Source of the DNA: Hygrophila difformis
Taxonomy: Eukaryota > Streptophyta > Magnoliopsida > Lamiales > Acanthaceae
Direction of reading: 5' to 3'
Assembly: GCA_030278955.1 (NCBI GenBank)
Contig: JAOANR010000011.1
Coordinates: forward strand, 47,045,417 to 47,109,416
Length of the DNA stretch: 64,000 nucleotides
The notes beneath the pieces are model-generated. The model did not search any database. It was given only the letters and a program-made list of their open reading frames with translations, and was not told where the DNA came from. Below, in pieces: positions 22,737-33,720 of this stretch; within the stretch, counting starts at the first letter, position 1, and each line of letters opens with the position of its first letter. The position numbers were made by a program, and so were the translations under genes.

Positions 22737-23701
22737 TAGAGGTGTCGAAACGGGCCCGCGGGGCAAAACGGGCCGGCCCGCGCGGGCCCCCGCATTTTTG
22801 CGGGCTTGAACGGGGCGGGCCTAAATGGGGCGGACTCAAAATGTCTAGGCCCGACCCGCCCCACACGCGGGCTACGGGTTTTGCGGGCCGGCCCGCGGGC
22901 TTTTTAGAAAAATATTATTAAATTTATTTTTTAATGTAAAAAACATAAAATTGTGAATATTTTTTATTGTATAAACTAAAAACAAGATATAAAGATTTAT
23001 AAATGAAATTAAAATTAAATAGTTAAAGTGTGTAATTTTTGCCATAATTATTTACTTTAATAATACGTTTATTGAATAATTCTTTAAAACTGAATTTATT
23101 CTAATTTGTAATATTAAATGGGTGTATTATATTTTAAAAATATAGTATTGGACAAGACAAAAAATTTATAATTAATGACTGGGTTAAAATATTGTGTCTG
23201 ACGGTCGAAGTCTTTATGAGATTAATCTGTTTTAGCAGTGATTTTATATTTTAAAAGTAAGATAATTAACAATCAAACTATAACAATTTACAAGTATTCA
23301 TAATTTTTAATAAATAAAATAAAAAGGAATTTATACTTAAAAAACTAATATGAATAATATAAAGAAGCAGAGAAATCTTGAAGATATCGACTATTTGTAT
23401 AACAATTTAAAATTTAATGTGTAACCAAAATTTTGATTTATGTTTGATGACTTAATGAGTTAGTGTTAGACATTGAATAATTTACCAAATAAATAAATCA
23501 ATATTCAAAATCTAATAAACTATAAAAAAAAAAAAAAATTAGGGCAAAGCCCGCGGGCCCAACCCGCAAAAGTCTACCCCGCCGCGGGCTAAGCCCGTTT
23601 ATGCTCGCATCTAAACGGGCCTTAAATTCTTAAGCCCGCCCCGCGTATTTTGCCTTGCGGGGCAGGCCGGCCCAACGGGCTCGGCCCACATTGACAATTG
23701 C
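22737..23701. mobile_element. hAT-like MITE with GC-rich ends, about 965 bp
   Basis: The left end TAGAGGTGTCGAAACGGGCC and the right block GGGCTCGGCCCACATTGACA are inverted versions of the plant hAT MITE terminus. They are surrounded by very GC-rich GGGCCCGCGGG words, with an AT-rich core between. The last few right-terminal bases have diverged and no target duplication is evident. Confidence 0.55.
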
Positions 23702-24197
23702 TGAATTACATACATATGTGGCTCCAACGGGTGTGGGTAACTGGGCCGAAACTGCAAGGATGGGCCATTTTTACCATTAATTGAACACTCATCAAAGTGG
23801 GCGGAGGCGGCCCAAAATCACAGTCAGGTCTTTCAAGCCCACCTTCCTATCTGTAATAATCTGATTGCATCATGCGACTCTGCCAACGACTTTCCGTTTC
23901 AACATTCGGCTTGCAATGTCAGCAGCACTTTCACTTTCTGAAAGACCACAATTTTTCAAGATTCAAAATTCTTGCTACATTTATGATTCTAATTACTCCT
24001 GATTCTGAACCACCTTTACGATGTTACAGAAAACCATAGATCGACTATAAAAATATAAACTGATGTATATATGCATTCATAATAATCACAGTATCTCACA
24101 CATAATATGTAGGATTGAGTAACATATAGGAGTATGTATATATCATCTTGTGTTCAATTATGCTATCGATTGATTCCAACAGACATGAATCGCGCAT
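23702..24197. other. Intergenic DNA and probable 3' UTR of the NAC gene
   Basis: Noncoding. The part nearest 24197 should be the 3' untranslated region of the minus-strand NAC gene. Confidence 0.45.
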
Positions 24198-25249
24198 TCA
24201 GTAATCCCACAAGCAATCAAGGTCCACCTGAGCCGCCGCCGGAACCACCGGGAATTCCTGATCCACACAATAATGCTTCAACCCCATTTCACCATACGAC
24301 GACGAAGGCGGCGGCGCCACGGCCACCCCACAACACACGTCCGGTGAGAATTCCTCCTTCATTTCCGGCAACCGATCCAACATCGGAAACGCAGCAGAAT
24401 CCATGTAATTCTTAGAGTTCAATCCTTGATTATCACCCGAAACATCCTCCAGCAATGGCAAATCTAACCGCGAATCGCCCGCGATCCGAACCAGCCCCGA
24501 TATGTGCACCTTCTTCCCTCCCAAACTCTTCTTGAAAACTCTGCATATCGCCCACTCATTCTGCATCAAAGAAAAACTCAATCAAGACAGAATCTTTTGG
24601 GATCATTATAAGTTATAACAGGGGAATTGATAAAAACAGGGGAAACAGGGGAATTGATAAAAAAAAAAAAAACAAACAGGGGAAATTGATCAAAATTACA
24701 TTGAGATTAGACATGGAAGGTCTGCCTTCCAATCTGTATTCATGCATAACCCAATTGGTTTTTTCCCCCTTTGGAGCCCTTCCTGTATAGAACACCAGAG
24801 TTTTCTTCATCCCGACCAAAACTTTCTCCCGGAAGATCTCCCTGTCCTTTCCGGTGGCCTTCCAATACCCGGCCACGGTGGCTCTGTTGGTGCGCAGCCC
24901 AGTCGGGTACTTTCGGTCTCTTATGCAGAAGAAGTACCATTCCTTCTCCCCCATTTTCGCCTTCCCTGCAAAACAAATGAATTCCAATTAAAAATCGAAT
25001 GAACCCGGGCATCCGGCATCGATCGAATTCCACTAAATTGAAGAACCCACATGGCAAATCCCATGGCTCAACTTTGTTGAGATCAACCTCCCCAACAGCC
25101 CTGCAGCTGAATCCACTGTCGAGAAATTTAGGCGACAGGTAATGAGTGATGAGCTCCTCATCCGTGGGATGGAACCGGAAGCCAGGCGGCAGTTCCATCG
25201 GCTGCTCATCATCATCATCTCCTCCATTGAAGTCCATCAATTTCTGCAT
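24198..25249 (-). CDS. NAC-domain transcription factor (275 aa, three exons)
   Basis: This encodes a plant-specific DNA-binding transcription factor expected to act in the nucleus. Exons are 25051-25249, 24700-24965 and 24198-24560 (minus); all introns are GT-AG and phases join cleanly into 275 codons. The NAC domain is complete. Subdomain A is [19 protein letters not shown]; next come [41 protein letters not shown] and [18 protein letters not shown]. Subdomain E is [11 protein letters not shown]. The first intron splits the Trp codon of DLPWKAKMG, a conserved NAC intron position. The C-terminal activation region is short and ends CLWDY. This pattern resembles the NAC2/ORE1/ANAC100-type clade, but the exact orthologue cannot be set from sequence alone, and I see no miR164 site. 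A second ATG at 25237 is an alternative start. Confidence 0.95.
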
Positions 25250-26667
25250 CCCCAGAAGCTGTTAAATGATGCAATTGAAGGAGGTGGAAGGAATTTGAGG
25301 GAGCGTAGGTTTAATTTATCAAGAAATGTGAGTAATTATGATGGGGGAATGGAGAGGATTATTAGAAGAGAAGAAAGGCAGAATTCCATGAAAGAGGGAT
25401 TTGGGAGGAGGAATATAAACGTGGGATATAAGGAAGCTTGTGCTGAGTTTTAGGCTTTTTTTTGAACTGTGGATCAGTGTGAAATGTGAATGGCGCCCTT
25501 TTCTACTCTCCTCTTCCTTTTTTGGATCTTATCCCTTTCTGTTACATAAAGATCTCATTTTTATGTTTCTTTTCTTCTTCCCCAATTTAGTTCCATTTTA
25601 TGTTTTCATATGTAAGTCTCCATTTGTATTAAATTTCCCAGTAGAGTTTTACCTCTCAAAAAAAATAAAAAAAAAATTAATCTACTTACAATACTTGAAT
25701 GGGTTTTTACAAAAGTAAAAATAGCTTAAAAGATATCCCCCTTTTTCAGTCAACTTGTATATACTTTTTGTAGATGGGTCATTGATTAAATTGGTAATCA
25801 ATACTTAATAGTAATACTTAAAATTCAACAAACTTCAGCAACTGTTGAGACCATGAATTGCAATTGTTTAAATGCCATTATTGAAACCCAATTTCAACAA
25901 AGATGACAAAGCTGAGTTCTAAGGCCTAACCAAGATGACAAGAAGTTTGTGCCAGTGAAATCAAATGGGAATATATTACAATCATAGATAGTAGACATGA
26001 CAAAAGTCCAGCTTGGAGGCATGTGTGTATGAACTAATGAAAGTGAAATAAATTACAAAAAGAATGGAGGAGCATGTAGCTAGGCAGCTGAATGCTACTT
26101 GCATATGTGTGATAGTGTGATAACAAACTCACACAAAATCCAATTTGTCCTCAAGTGAAAGATGAGGGCTTTGAAAGCTGCAGAAAATGAAGGAACTATG
26201 GTGTCATGGACATTATGCACATTTAATAATAAGACAGGGATGTGCAGTGCCCACAATGAGTTTCCAACTTGGGAGGGCCACACAAATCTGTGTCTGTTAG
26301 GGGTTTTGCTGAATTCATGTCTGATGATGATGCCACCATATTTCAATATCATTTATTGTTTATTTCACTTCTCATGGGTTAGTTAGTTTGGGAATTAGGT
26401 TTTCATGATGTAATTCCATTCCATTTTCTCCTGCTGTTTCTGCTCATCCTTTTAATCTCATCCCCACTTGTATTCTTAATTGGTTCCTCATTAATTCCTG
26501 TCTGGTTGTTATTCCATCTCAACTTAAATTGTCATAATGCTGGAAGAAAATTTCTGGTAATACTTCATTGGCTTGAGACAAAAATGAAAAACCCTCCATC
26601 TATTATATAGTATTTCTTTCATTTTTCTTTAGTATCCTTAACAATTGTATCAAATCCACGATTGGAA
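25250..26667. other. NAC upstream region and intergenic DNA
   Basis: Upstream of the NAC start on the minus strand are TATA-like runs (GTTTATATTCC near 25412-25422, CTTATATCC near 25425-25433). The rest, including the frames near 26095-26386, resembles no protein that I know. Confidence 0.4.
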
Positions 26668-26791
26668 TTTTATTTTCCATTCACAGCCACCCAACTCAAT
26701 AGCGCAGCTGGTATCAAAAAATTTCTTTCTCCTTCTCTCTAGAGGATTCTCTCTGAGGTTCTGTCTAGGGTTTTTCTTTTCCTCCGCGGTC

Positions 26792-28429
26792 ATGTCTGCC
26801 CCCCTCTCTCCTTCAGCGGGAGTTCCTCCGGACGTCCCAGAATCCACCTTCTACTTCTCAGGCGGTGAAAGACCTTCCTTCAGAGACATGGTTCTTGAAG
26901 GCAAACAGAAGCCATGTGCGGCGGTGCTAGATAAAGCTGAGGTTGATGAATACGTCAAACTAGATCACATCAATGGGGATAGGTTAAAACCTAGAATCAC
27001 CATTGATCCCAAGTTGAAAGCTAAGCTAAACAAACCGTGGGAGGATGCGATCATCATTTCGGTTTTGGGTAGAAGAGTTGGGTACATTGCCTTGAAGGAG
27101 AGTGTCAAAAGAATCTGGAAACTCCAAGGTGCGTTTGACATGATTGATGTGGACAGAGGGTTCTTCATTGTTAAGTTTGAAAGGAAGACAGATCGAGACA
27201 GGGTCATCAACGACGGGCCTTGGATGGTTTTTGGGAGTTATCTCACAATAACACCCTGGAAACCAAATTTCTCGGCAACTGAGGATCAACCATGCAAGAC
27301 CATCGTTTGGGCAAGGCTTCCGGACATCTGTGTGGAAATGTATGAGGAGAACTTGATGCACAAACTGTCATGGGCTTTAGGAGTCCCGGTGAAGGTCGAC
27401 GACATGACCAAGAAGGTGCATCGGGGCAAATATGCAAGGGTGTGTGTGGAGATAGACCTCCGAGAGCCGGTTGTTACCAGTATTCTGATTGGGGAGGCTT
27501 GGCAAAAAGTGCAGTATGAAGGTCTTCACCTTCTTTGCTCATCCTGTCAAAGGTACGGGCACGATGTCAATGGCTGCCCGGAGAAGGCGACAATGGAGGC
27601 GGTGGTTGTCAACCAGGAGCATCCTAGGCAGCAGACAAAAGAGACTGAGGAGATATTGCATGCTTCCGGGAATAAGGACAAACAGGCTCAGGAATGCGCA
27701 GGAGGATACAAGCCTGTAACCTCCCCCAAGGCCTGTGCAGACGGCACCCCTGAGAAAAGAGTTGACCCCAATCCTAACACAAATATAGGGACTGAGGTAA
27801 AGGTGGTAGAGCAGAGTGCACAGGTTGTTGCACCAAATAAGGATAATAAAGAGGAAGCTACATCCCGTGATCATAATATGGGAGAGCAGGAGAGTGGGAT
27901 GGTTCCTTCCCAACCGTTATGCGGGGAATGGATTAAGGTTGAGAGGAAAAAGAGGCCCAATGGGCCCAGGAGAAAGAATGGGACCGATTCTGGTAGTGGG
28001 AAAGGCAGTTTGGACCAAACTGGGATTACCATGTTAAAAAAGCCCAAGAACGCTGCTACTGGGCTGAGGGCCTTGAAATCCATAACCAATACTATGGGGG
28101 TGAGAGGGAAGCCCAAAGTGTTGGGGAGGATGCAGAGGGGGTCGGGTAAGGTTACGACGGAGAACCTCAGAAGCAAAATCGATGGGAACAGCTCGGTAGC
28201 CAAGAGGGCGAGACCGACAGAAATTAATTCAGGGGAGGAATCCGACTCCACTGCAGAAGTCCACCCTACTGCGTCATTACGTTGTAATGAGCCAGGGGCA
28301 GGGGATGACCAGGAGGATCGTCCAAGTGAAGACGATCGTTGGGAACCAGCAGAGAACTCCATTTGGGATGTGGAAATGCAAGGGGATGAGGAGGATGAGG
28401 GGGCTCAGCAAGCGGAGGTCCCTTCTTAA
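26792..28429 (+). CDS. LINE ORF1, DUF4283 and zinc-knuckle RNA-binding protein (545 aa)
   Basis: This is the RNA-binding protein of the LINE-2 ribonucleoprotein. The start MSAPLSPSAG at 26792 is chosen because the longer in-frame extension would begin in the host target-site sequence. The DUF4283 region spans about residues 80-210 (WEDAIIISVLGRRVGYIALK, DRGFFIVKFERKTDRDRVI, GPWMVFGSYLTITPW). It is followed by the zf-CCHC_4-type knuckle CSSCQRYGHDVNGC near residue 252. The remaining half is charged, low-complexity linker. No stop or frameshift is present. Confidence 0.92.
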   Translation: MSAPLSPSAGVPPDVPESTFYFSGGERPSFRDMVLEGKQKPCAAVLDKAEVDEYVKLDHINGDRLKPRITIDPKLKAKLNKPWEDAIIISVLGRRVGYIALKESVKRIWKLQGAFDMIDVDRGFFIVKFERKTDRDRVINDGPWMVFGSYLTITPWKPNFSATEDQPCKTIVWARLPDICVEMYEENLMHKLSWALGVPVKVDDMTKKVHRGKYARVCVEIDLREPVVTSILIGEAWQKVQYEGLHLLCSSCQRYGHDVNGCPEKATMEAVVVNQEHPRQQTKETEEILHASGNKDKQAQECAGGYKPVTSPKACADGTPEKRVDPNPNTNIGTEVKVVEQSAQVVAPNKDNKEEATSRDHNMGEQESGMVPSQPLCGEWIKVERKKRPNGPRRKNGTDSGSGKGSLDQTGITMLKKPKNAATGLRALKSITNTMGVRGKPKVLGRMQRGSGKVTTENLRSKIDGNSSVAKRARPTEINSGEESDSTAEVHPTASLRCNEPGAGDDQEDRPSEDDRWEPAENSIWDVEMQGDEEDEGAQQAEVPS

Positions 28430-28481
28430 AACTCCGGTGACGTATAGGGTTCCTTTCTCTTCCGCAATTTTATTATCTTTT

Positions 28482-31400
28482 ATGGATTTTAAAAACTTTA
28501 AAGTATTCTCTTGGAATGTTGGGGGCATTATGGGAGTGGTTAAGCGTAGGATCCTTCTGGATTTCTTGAAGAATAATAAGCCGGATATGGTCTTCATTCT
28601 GGAACCTCAGTCCAATTTTGATAAATCTAAAAACTTGTTCTTGAAAGCGGGGTTTGAGCCGATCTGCATTCAGGAAGCTCAAGGTCGAGCTGGGGGGGTG
28701 TGGACGTTGAGGCGTCTCGGTTTGAATGCTCAAGTGTCGATACTGGATGTTAGGGATAGATTTATTACGATGAATCTTGCGAGCGGGAATGTTAATTGGT
28801 GTTTAACGGCTGTGTATGCTTCTCCTCAGTACACTGCTAGGCGTGGGGATTGGGACAACTTGCGTTTGATCAAAGGGCTGGTTGGTGATGCCTGGGCCCT
28901 GGTAGGGGATTGGAACCAGATTTTTGCCGCAGATGAGGTTCGAGGGGGTTTGTATAACCTGCACCGAGCTGAGGAATTCCAGGAAGTGTTGACGGACTGT
29001 GGTTTATTTACTATCAACACCCAGGGAGGAATGTTTACGTGGTCTCGTCCCCTGGGAACTTCCAGTAATATTATGAAAAGATTGGACCGATGCGTCATCA
29101 ACTTAGAATGGTTGAAATTATTTCCCTTGGGTTTTGCTCGCTCTTTGGGAAGAATGGGGTCGGATCACTCTCCCCTTTTGGTTTACTGTGGGACGGCCCC
29201 GGTGTCTCCTACATCTAAACCTTTCAGGTGGGAAGCATCGTGGGCCTCTATGGAAGAATATCGGAATGTGGTAGTGGAAGCTTGGGATGCAGGAGGAGCT
29301 TCTACGATTAACAAGCTGACTTCGGTGAAGGAGGCTTCTCTTAAGTTTCACAAGGCGAACTCCCGGAACATCTACTGGAAGAAGCTGAAAATTAACAAAA
29401 GGCTGGCAGGGATTTCTAGAGCGCTGGAGAGGGTGGACTCGGTCCGGCTTCTGCTGGTAGAAGCTGAGCTCAAGCAGGAGTACTATAATCTGCTCCAACA
29501 AGAGGAAATCATTTGGTATCAGAGGGCCAAAAGGAGTTGGGTTAGGTTGGGGGACCGTAACACGGCTTATTTCCATGCCATGGCTAGTAGTCGTCGTCAC
29601 CACAACCGGGTTCATGGTATGCACCTGGAGGATGGGTCTTGGTGTGAAGACGAGAAGGGCCTTCAGGACAGCGCGAGGAGCTACTTCAAAAGATTGTTTA
29701 CTGCCAACCCTGCATTCCATCAGGGAGAAGAGCAGACCTATACTGCCACTCTCCAGGTGGCCAGACCTAACCCATTTACGGAGGAGGAACAGAATAACTT
29801 GAAGGTGCACCTCGAGAGAGAGGAGGTGGCCTCTGTGGTAGGTGAACTCAACGCCTTTTCCGCCCCTGGGCCGGATGGTTTTCCATCTCTTTTCTACAAG
29901 CGCTACTGGGACATTGTAGGGGAATCTGTTTTCGACTTCCTTCAGCGGATTTGGGACAACAGCTCTTTCCCTCAAGAGATGGCTAGTGCTTTTATCTGTC
30001 TGATTCCAAAAGTTTCTCCCCCATTGACCTTTAAACACTTCAGGCCTATAACACTCTGTAATGTGTTATACAAAATCCTCACCAAAATTATTGTGAACAG
30101 AATCCGGCCGCTCTTGCAAAGGAAAATCTCCCACCATCAGTCGGCCTTCCTTCCGGGGAGAGGGGCTATCGATAACGCTGTTACCCTCAGAGAGCTGATG
30201 GGATACCTCACGGGCAGCAGATCTAATGTTAAGGGGATCATTCTCAAGATCGACCTTGAGAAAGCCTACGATCACGTCAGATGGGAGTTTGTTCAATCGT
30301 GTCTCCAAGAATGGGGGTTCCCAGACTCGGTTAGCAAGCTTATTATGCATTGTGTGAAATCCCCTTCCTTCTCTATCATATGGAATGGGTGTCCGCTCGA
30401 AGCATTCCGGCCAGGGAGGGGGCTTAGACAAGGAGACCCTCTATCGCCATATCTATTCCTGTTGGTTATGGAGAAACTGTCTTTGATGATTCTTAGCAAG
30501 GAGGAAGAGGGGGTTTGGAAGCCCATCAGGCTGGTTCAGGGAAGTAGGGGATTCTCTCATCTACTTTTCGCAGACGATCTAATCCTATGCTCCATGGTTG
30601 AGAGGACGAGTATTATATCCTTGGCTGAAACGTTAAGGGACTTTGGAATCATGTCGGGCCTGAGGTCGAACCCCTGCAAGTCCAAACTCTTCATTCCTAA
30701 GTACATTCATCCACATGATAGAGAGTGGATTGAGGAGTCTCTAAACCTTCAGGCAGCTGAGTCCCTGGGCCTTTATTTGGGATTCCCTACTCTGAACAGG
30801 GAGCCAAGGATCGCGGATTTCGCCTTCATCATTGATAAGATGGAGGAGAAGCTTAATGCATGGGGTTCCAAATTGTTGAACAAGGCAGGTAGGCTGACCC
30901 TTTGTCGAGCGGTTCTGTCTACCATCCCGACGTACTACATGCAACTTTTCTGGCTCCCGGAAGGAGTCTGTGAAGGGATCGATAAAAAGATAAGAAACTT
31001 CCTTTGGAAGGATAGACAGGGCAAAGGCTTAAACTTGGTCAATTGGAATAGAGTCACCACTCCTAGGACGGCAGGCGGCTTGGGGATTAGGAGAGCACGT
31101 ATCATGAACTCTGCCATCCTCGGGAAACTGCTATGGGGGCTCATCCACACACCGAACAAATCCTGGGTCACCCTGGCTCGCGAAGGCTTCTCAGCCAAGG
31201 ACCTGACTCTCAGTCTTTCAGAGAAACCTAGGTCTCGTCTGCTCAAAACCTTGGAGAAAGTATATCCCATGATCAGAGAAGGTTTTACCCTCAGGTTGGG
31301 TAGTGGTAACTCCTCCCTTTGGTTCTCCCCTTGGTGGAATAAAACTCAAATCGGGTCACTTATTCCCTTTGTGGAAACGAGTGATATTGATCTCAAAGTC

Positions 31401-32573
31401 AAGGATGTTATAAAGGGAGGCCTATGGGACTGGAGAGGCTTGAACTCCTCTATTCCTCCCCCTCTTTTACAGACCATCACTGCTGAGGCCCCCCCATTTC
31501 TGGAGGGAAGCAGCGCTGACGAATGGATTTGGGAGGCGAACCCGAATGGTAAGTATACGGTCCGCTCGGCATACTTGTTTCTCCTCAAACTGGAACAGTC
31601 TGGTCCGGAGTGGAAATGGATGTGGAATAGCAACATACCAGAAAAGGTGGGTTTTTTTCTCTGGCTCATCTCTCACGACTCTCTCCCGGTGAATGTTACA
31701 AGGTTCAAACGGCACCTTGCCAATTCCCCCCTGTGCACTCTATGTGGGCTGGAGGAAGAAACCTGGGGGCACTCGTTGTTTTATTGCAGCTGGGTGAATA
31801 TTTGTTGGAAGAGGCTCAGGATTGACATCCCTGGGGACTGTCAGGAGATGCCCAGGGAGGAAATTCGGGTCTTTCTGAAACAGATGTACAAGATCTATGG
31901 GATTACTTTTCTGATGGCCCTATGGAGTTTTTGGCTCGAAAGAAATTCTAGAGTATTCAAAGGCATGGAGAAACCTCCATGGGCCCTCATGAAGGACATT
32001 CGGAACCTGTGTCTTGATGTGAGACAGGGCCAAATTTCGGATTCTCCCTTGTGTAATGAGACTCTCCTGGTGAGATGGAACATGGTGGGTGCTCAAGGAT
32101 ATATCTTGCATACTGATGGGAGCTGCCTGGGTTCCAGTGGCCGGGCGGGTTATGGTTTCGTGGTTAGAGAAGGGAATGGGAAATGGCGTGGGGGCGGCTG
32201 CGGTTACCTGGGCAACACCTCTATTATGTACGCCGAGCTCGCGGGCATAGCCTTGGGGTTGGAATATGTGGAATCCTTGGGGATTAGATCCATTCATATT
32301 TTCTCGGATTCGAAGGCGGCGATCCAGATGCTGGAAGATAAGGACAGCTCTCTCACTTTTGCGCCTATTCTGAAAAGAATTAGGACAGCTATGAACTCCT
32401 TTGAAGCTGCGGTTATTCGACATGTCTTTCGAGAAGGGAATAAAGTAGCCGACGTTTTGGCCCGGCGTGGCGCATCCAATGAAGAGTTCTTTACCACGTG
32501 GGCGTTCCCACCCGATTGCGTTAGGAGGGAACTCTTTGCGGATGCCATAGGAACTTGGTTCCCTAGGGAGTAA
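28482..32573 (+). CDS. LINE ORF2: endonuclease / reverse transcriptase / RNase H (1363 aa)
   Basis: This is the catalytic protein of LINE-2. I place the start at MDFKNFKVFSWNVGG (28482), where the endonuclease domain begins; the in-frame extension to 28287 overlaps ORF1 and looks non-coding. Endonuclease motifs are SWNVGG, LEPQ, VGDWNQ and SDHSPLL (residues 1-230). Reverse transcriptase motifs are KHFRPITLCNVLYKILTKII, KIDLEKAYDHVRWEFV and GLRQGDPLSPYLF, with catalytic FADD near residue 695. A zf-RVT region is near 1020-1110 (CTLCGLEEETWGHSLFYC). The RNase H domain runs from about 1209 (HTDGSCLGSSGRAGYGFV, AELAGIALGLE, FREGNKVADVLA). The frame is intact and ORF1 ends 52 bases earlier. Confidence 0.95.
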   Translation: MDFKNFKVFSWNVGGIMGVVKRRILLDFLKNNKPDMVFILEPQSNFDKSKNLFLKAGFEPICIQEAQGRAGGVWTLRRLGLNAQVSILDVRDRFITMNLASGNVNWCLTAVYASPQYTARRGDWDNLRLIKGLVGDAWALVGDWNQIFAADEVRGGLYNLHRAEEFQEVLTDCGLFTINTQGGMFTWSRPLGTSSNIMKRLDRCVINLEWLKLFPLGFARSLGRMGSDHSPLLVYCGTAPVSPTSKPFRWEASWASMEEYRNVVVEAWDAGGASTINKLTSVKEASLKFHKANSRNIYWKKLKINKRLAGISRALERVDSVRLLLVEAELKQEYYNLLQQEEIIWYQRAKRSWVRLGDRNTAYFHAMASSRRHHNRVHGMHLEDGSWCEDEKGLQDSARSYFKRLFTANPAFHQGEEQTYTATLQVARPNPFTEEEQNNLKVHLEREEVASVVGELNAFSAPGPDGFPSLFYKRYWDIVGESVFDFLQRIWDNSSFPQEMASAFICLIPKVSPPLTFKHFRPITLCNVLYKILTKIIVNRIRPLLQRKISHHQSAFLPGRGAIDNAVTLRELMGYLTGSRSNVKGIILKIDLEKAYDHVRWEFVQSCLQEWGFPDSVSKLIMHCVKSPSFSIIWNGCPLEAFRPGRGLRQGDPLSPYLFLLVMEKLSLMILSKEEEGVWKPIRLVQGSRGFSHLLFADDLILCSMVERTSIISLAETLRDFGIMSGLRSNPCKSKLFIPKYIHPHDREWIEESLNLQAAESLGLYLGFPTLNREPRIADFAFIIDKMEEKLNAWGSKLLNKAGRLTLCRAVLSTIPTYYMQLFWLPEGVCEGIDKKIRNFLWKDRQGKGLNLVNWNRVTTPRTAGGLGIRRARIMNSAILGKLLWGLIHTPNKSWVTLAREGFSAKDLTLSLSEKPRSRLLKTLEKVYPMIREGFTLRLGSGNSSLWFSPWWNKTQIGSLIPFVETSDIDLKVKDVIKGGLWDWRGLNSSIPPPLLQTITAEAPPFLEGSSADEWIWEANPNGKYTVRSAYLFLLKLEQSGPEWKWMWNSNIPEKVGFFLWLISHDSLPVNVTRFKRHLANSPLCTLCGLEEETWGHSLFYCSWVNICWKRLRIDIPGDCQEMPREEIRVFLKQMYKIYGITFLMALWSFWLERNSRVFKGMEKPPWALMKDIRNLCLDVRQGQISDSPLCNETLLVRWNMVGAQGYILHTDGSCLGSSGRAGYGFVVREGNGKWRGGGCGYLGNTSIMYAELAGIALGLEYVESLGIRSIHIFSDSKAAIQMLEDKDSSLTFAPILKRIRTAMNSFEAAVIRHVFREGNKVADVLARRGASNEEFFTTWAFPPDCVRRELFADAIGTWFPRE

Positions 32574-32825
32574 TCCGCCTGTGGCTGGTTTTTGTCTTTC
32601 CTTTTCTGTCTTTTTATTTTTGCTGTGTCTTCTGTTTCCTTTTCCTTGTATTTGTTGTTGTTGTCCGGCCTCTGGCTATTCAAAAAAAAAAAAATCCACG
32701 ATTGGAAAAAATTTAGTGCTACTTAGAAATAAAAAAAACGTTCCACAATAGTTATCGTTTTAGATATTTATGTTATATAGACACAAGACAAGACATTAAC
32801 TAATAATAACTCCAAGATTGGCCTG

Positions 32826-33720
32826 TTAGGCTCGAGACAAAGCAACTGCAGACATCAATATGAGCAGCATAAGCACCAAATTTCCAATGAAGGATCCCAC
32901 CAAAGCTCCCGACACACGCTCGCAGAAGGAGTTGTATTGCTCACAAACTGCACCCCAATCTTCCCCACCACCTTTCCGAGCCAAGTGCACCACCGCAGCT
33001 GCAGACGACGCCCCTGCTGTCAAAAGGGCCAATACCACCTGACCCCCATATCAATTTTGCACATTTCAGATTAGTCATGCACAATTGTACAAACAAACAT
33101 ATTTCTAACAAAAATCATGTAAGGGTATTACAACTATATAAATATAATGTTATGTGTAAGTAATACCATGTCCAGCACGATCAGCACGGTCCTGGTGACT
33201 TTTGCACTGCTCTTCAGGATGTGGAATATGGACAGCGCCAGCGACAGAATCAAGTAAGCGAATGTTATGCCATTTGCAATCACGAAGAACCTGTTATGTA
33301 TTTCTCCATTAGTCATTTATTTGTACAAGTGAATGAAGCACAATCTAATGTATGTATGGTTAAAATGTCACATTATATGATAAATCAAGAGAATTGTTTT
33401 TATCACATTCAAAAATACAACATGAAGTAGATAACATAGAAACTAACAAAAAAAATCTAGTCTTGATTATTACATAGTACATGTATATGTCTCATTTCTT
33501 ACCAGAAAGTGGGAAGATGGTTGAACCGCGCCTTGAAGCTATTGAAGTCCTCGAACAAGGGGCGCATTTGGCTATTCGCTCCCACAGCAATGGCGCTTCC
33601 CATTGTGGAAATGGCACCAACTATTCTCATCACCAAATCAAGCTTCGATATACCCTTGTTTGGAGGGGTTTCTGGGGCGCCAACCTCCTCAGACTTCTCC
33701 CCTTTTTCTTTGTCCTTCAT
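32826..33720 (-). CDS. CASP-like membrane protein (UPF0497/DUF588), 184 aa, three exons
   Basis: This is a four-span plasma-membrane protein of the Casparian strip membrane domain protein-like (CASPL) family, a MARVEL-related group that forms membrane scaffolds. Exons are 33503-33720, 33167-33290 and 32826-33038 (minus), with GT-AG introns and consistent phases. Predicted spans are [57 protein letters not shown] and [20 protein letters not shown]. The family's conserved Arg in span 1 (MRIVG) and Asp in span 3 (VLDMV) are present. A short hydrophilic N-terminus ([12 protein letters not shown]) precedes span 1. The length is normal for the family. The LINE-2 insertion ends about 120 bases beyond the stop codon in convergent orientation, possibly inside the 3' UTR. 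The specific role of CASPL proteins outside endodermis is poorly defined. Confidence 0.94.

Larger units (their letters stand above)
26668..32691 (+). mobile_element. Full-length L1-type LINE (LINE-2 of window), 6.0 kb, both ORFs open
   Basis: A plus-strand non-LTR element has a 124-base 5' leader, ORF1, ORF2, a 118-base 3' UTR and a poly(A). It is flanked by the direct repeat AAATCCACGATTGGAA (26652-26667 and 32692-32707; the leading AAA merges with the poly(A)). Both frames are free of stops, so this copy is a candidate active element. It differs strongly from LINE-1 in ORF1 type and belongs to another L1 lineage. Confidence 0.95.

Noticed and set aside
22700..22921. A plus-strand frame rich in Gly, Arg and Pro
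   Set aside because: It translates the GC-rich subterminal repeat of a hAT-like MITE.
26095..26386. Frames of 74-85 codons on both strands
   Set aside because: No similarity to anything known, no splice-compatible neighbours, and both strands are equally open.
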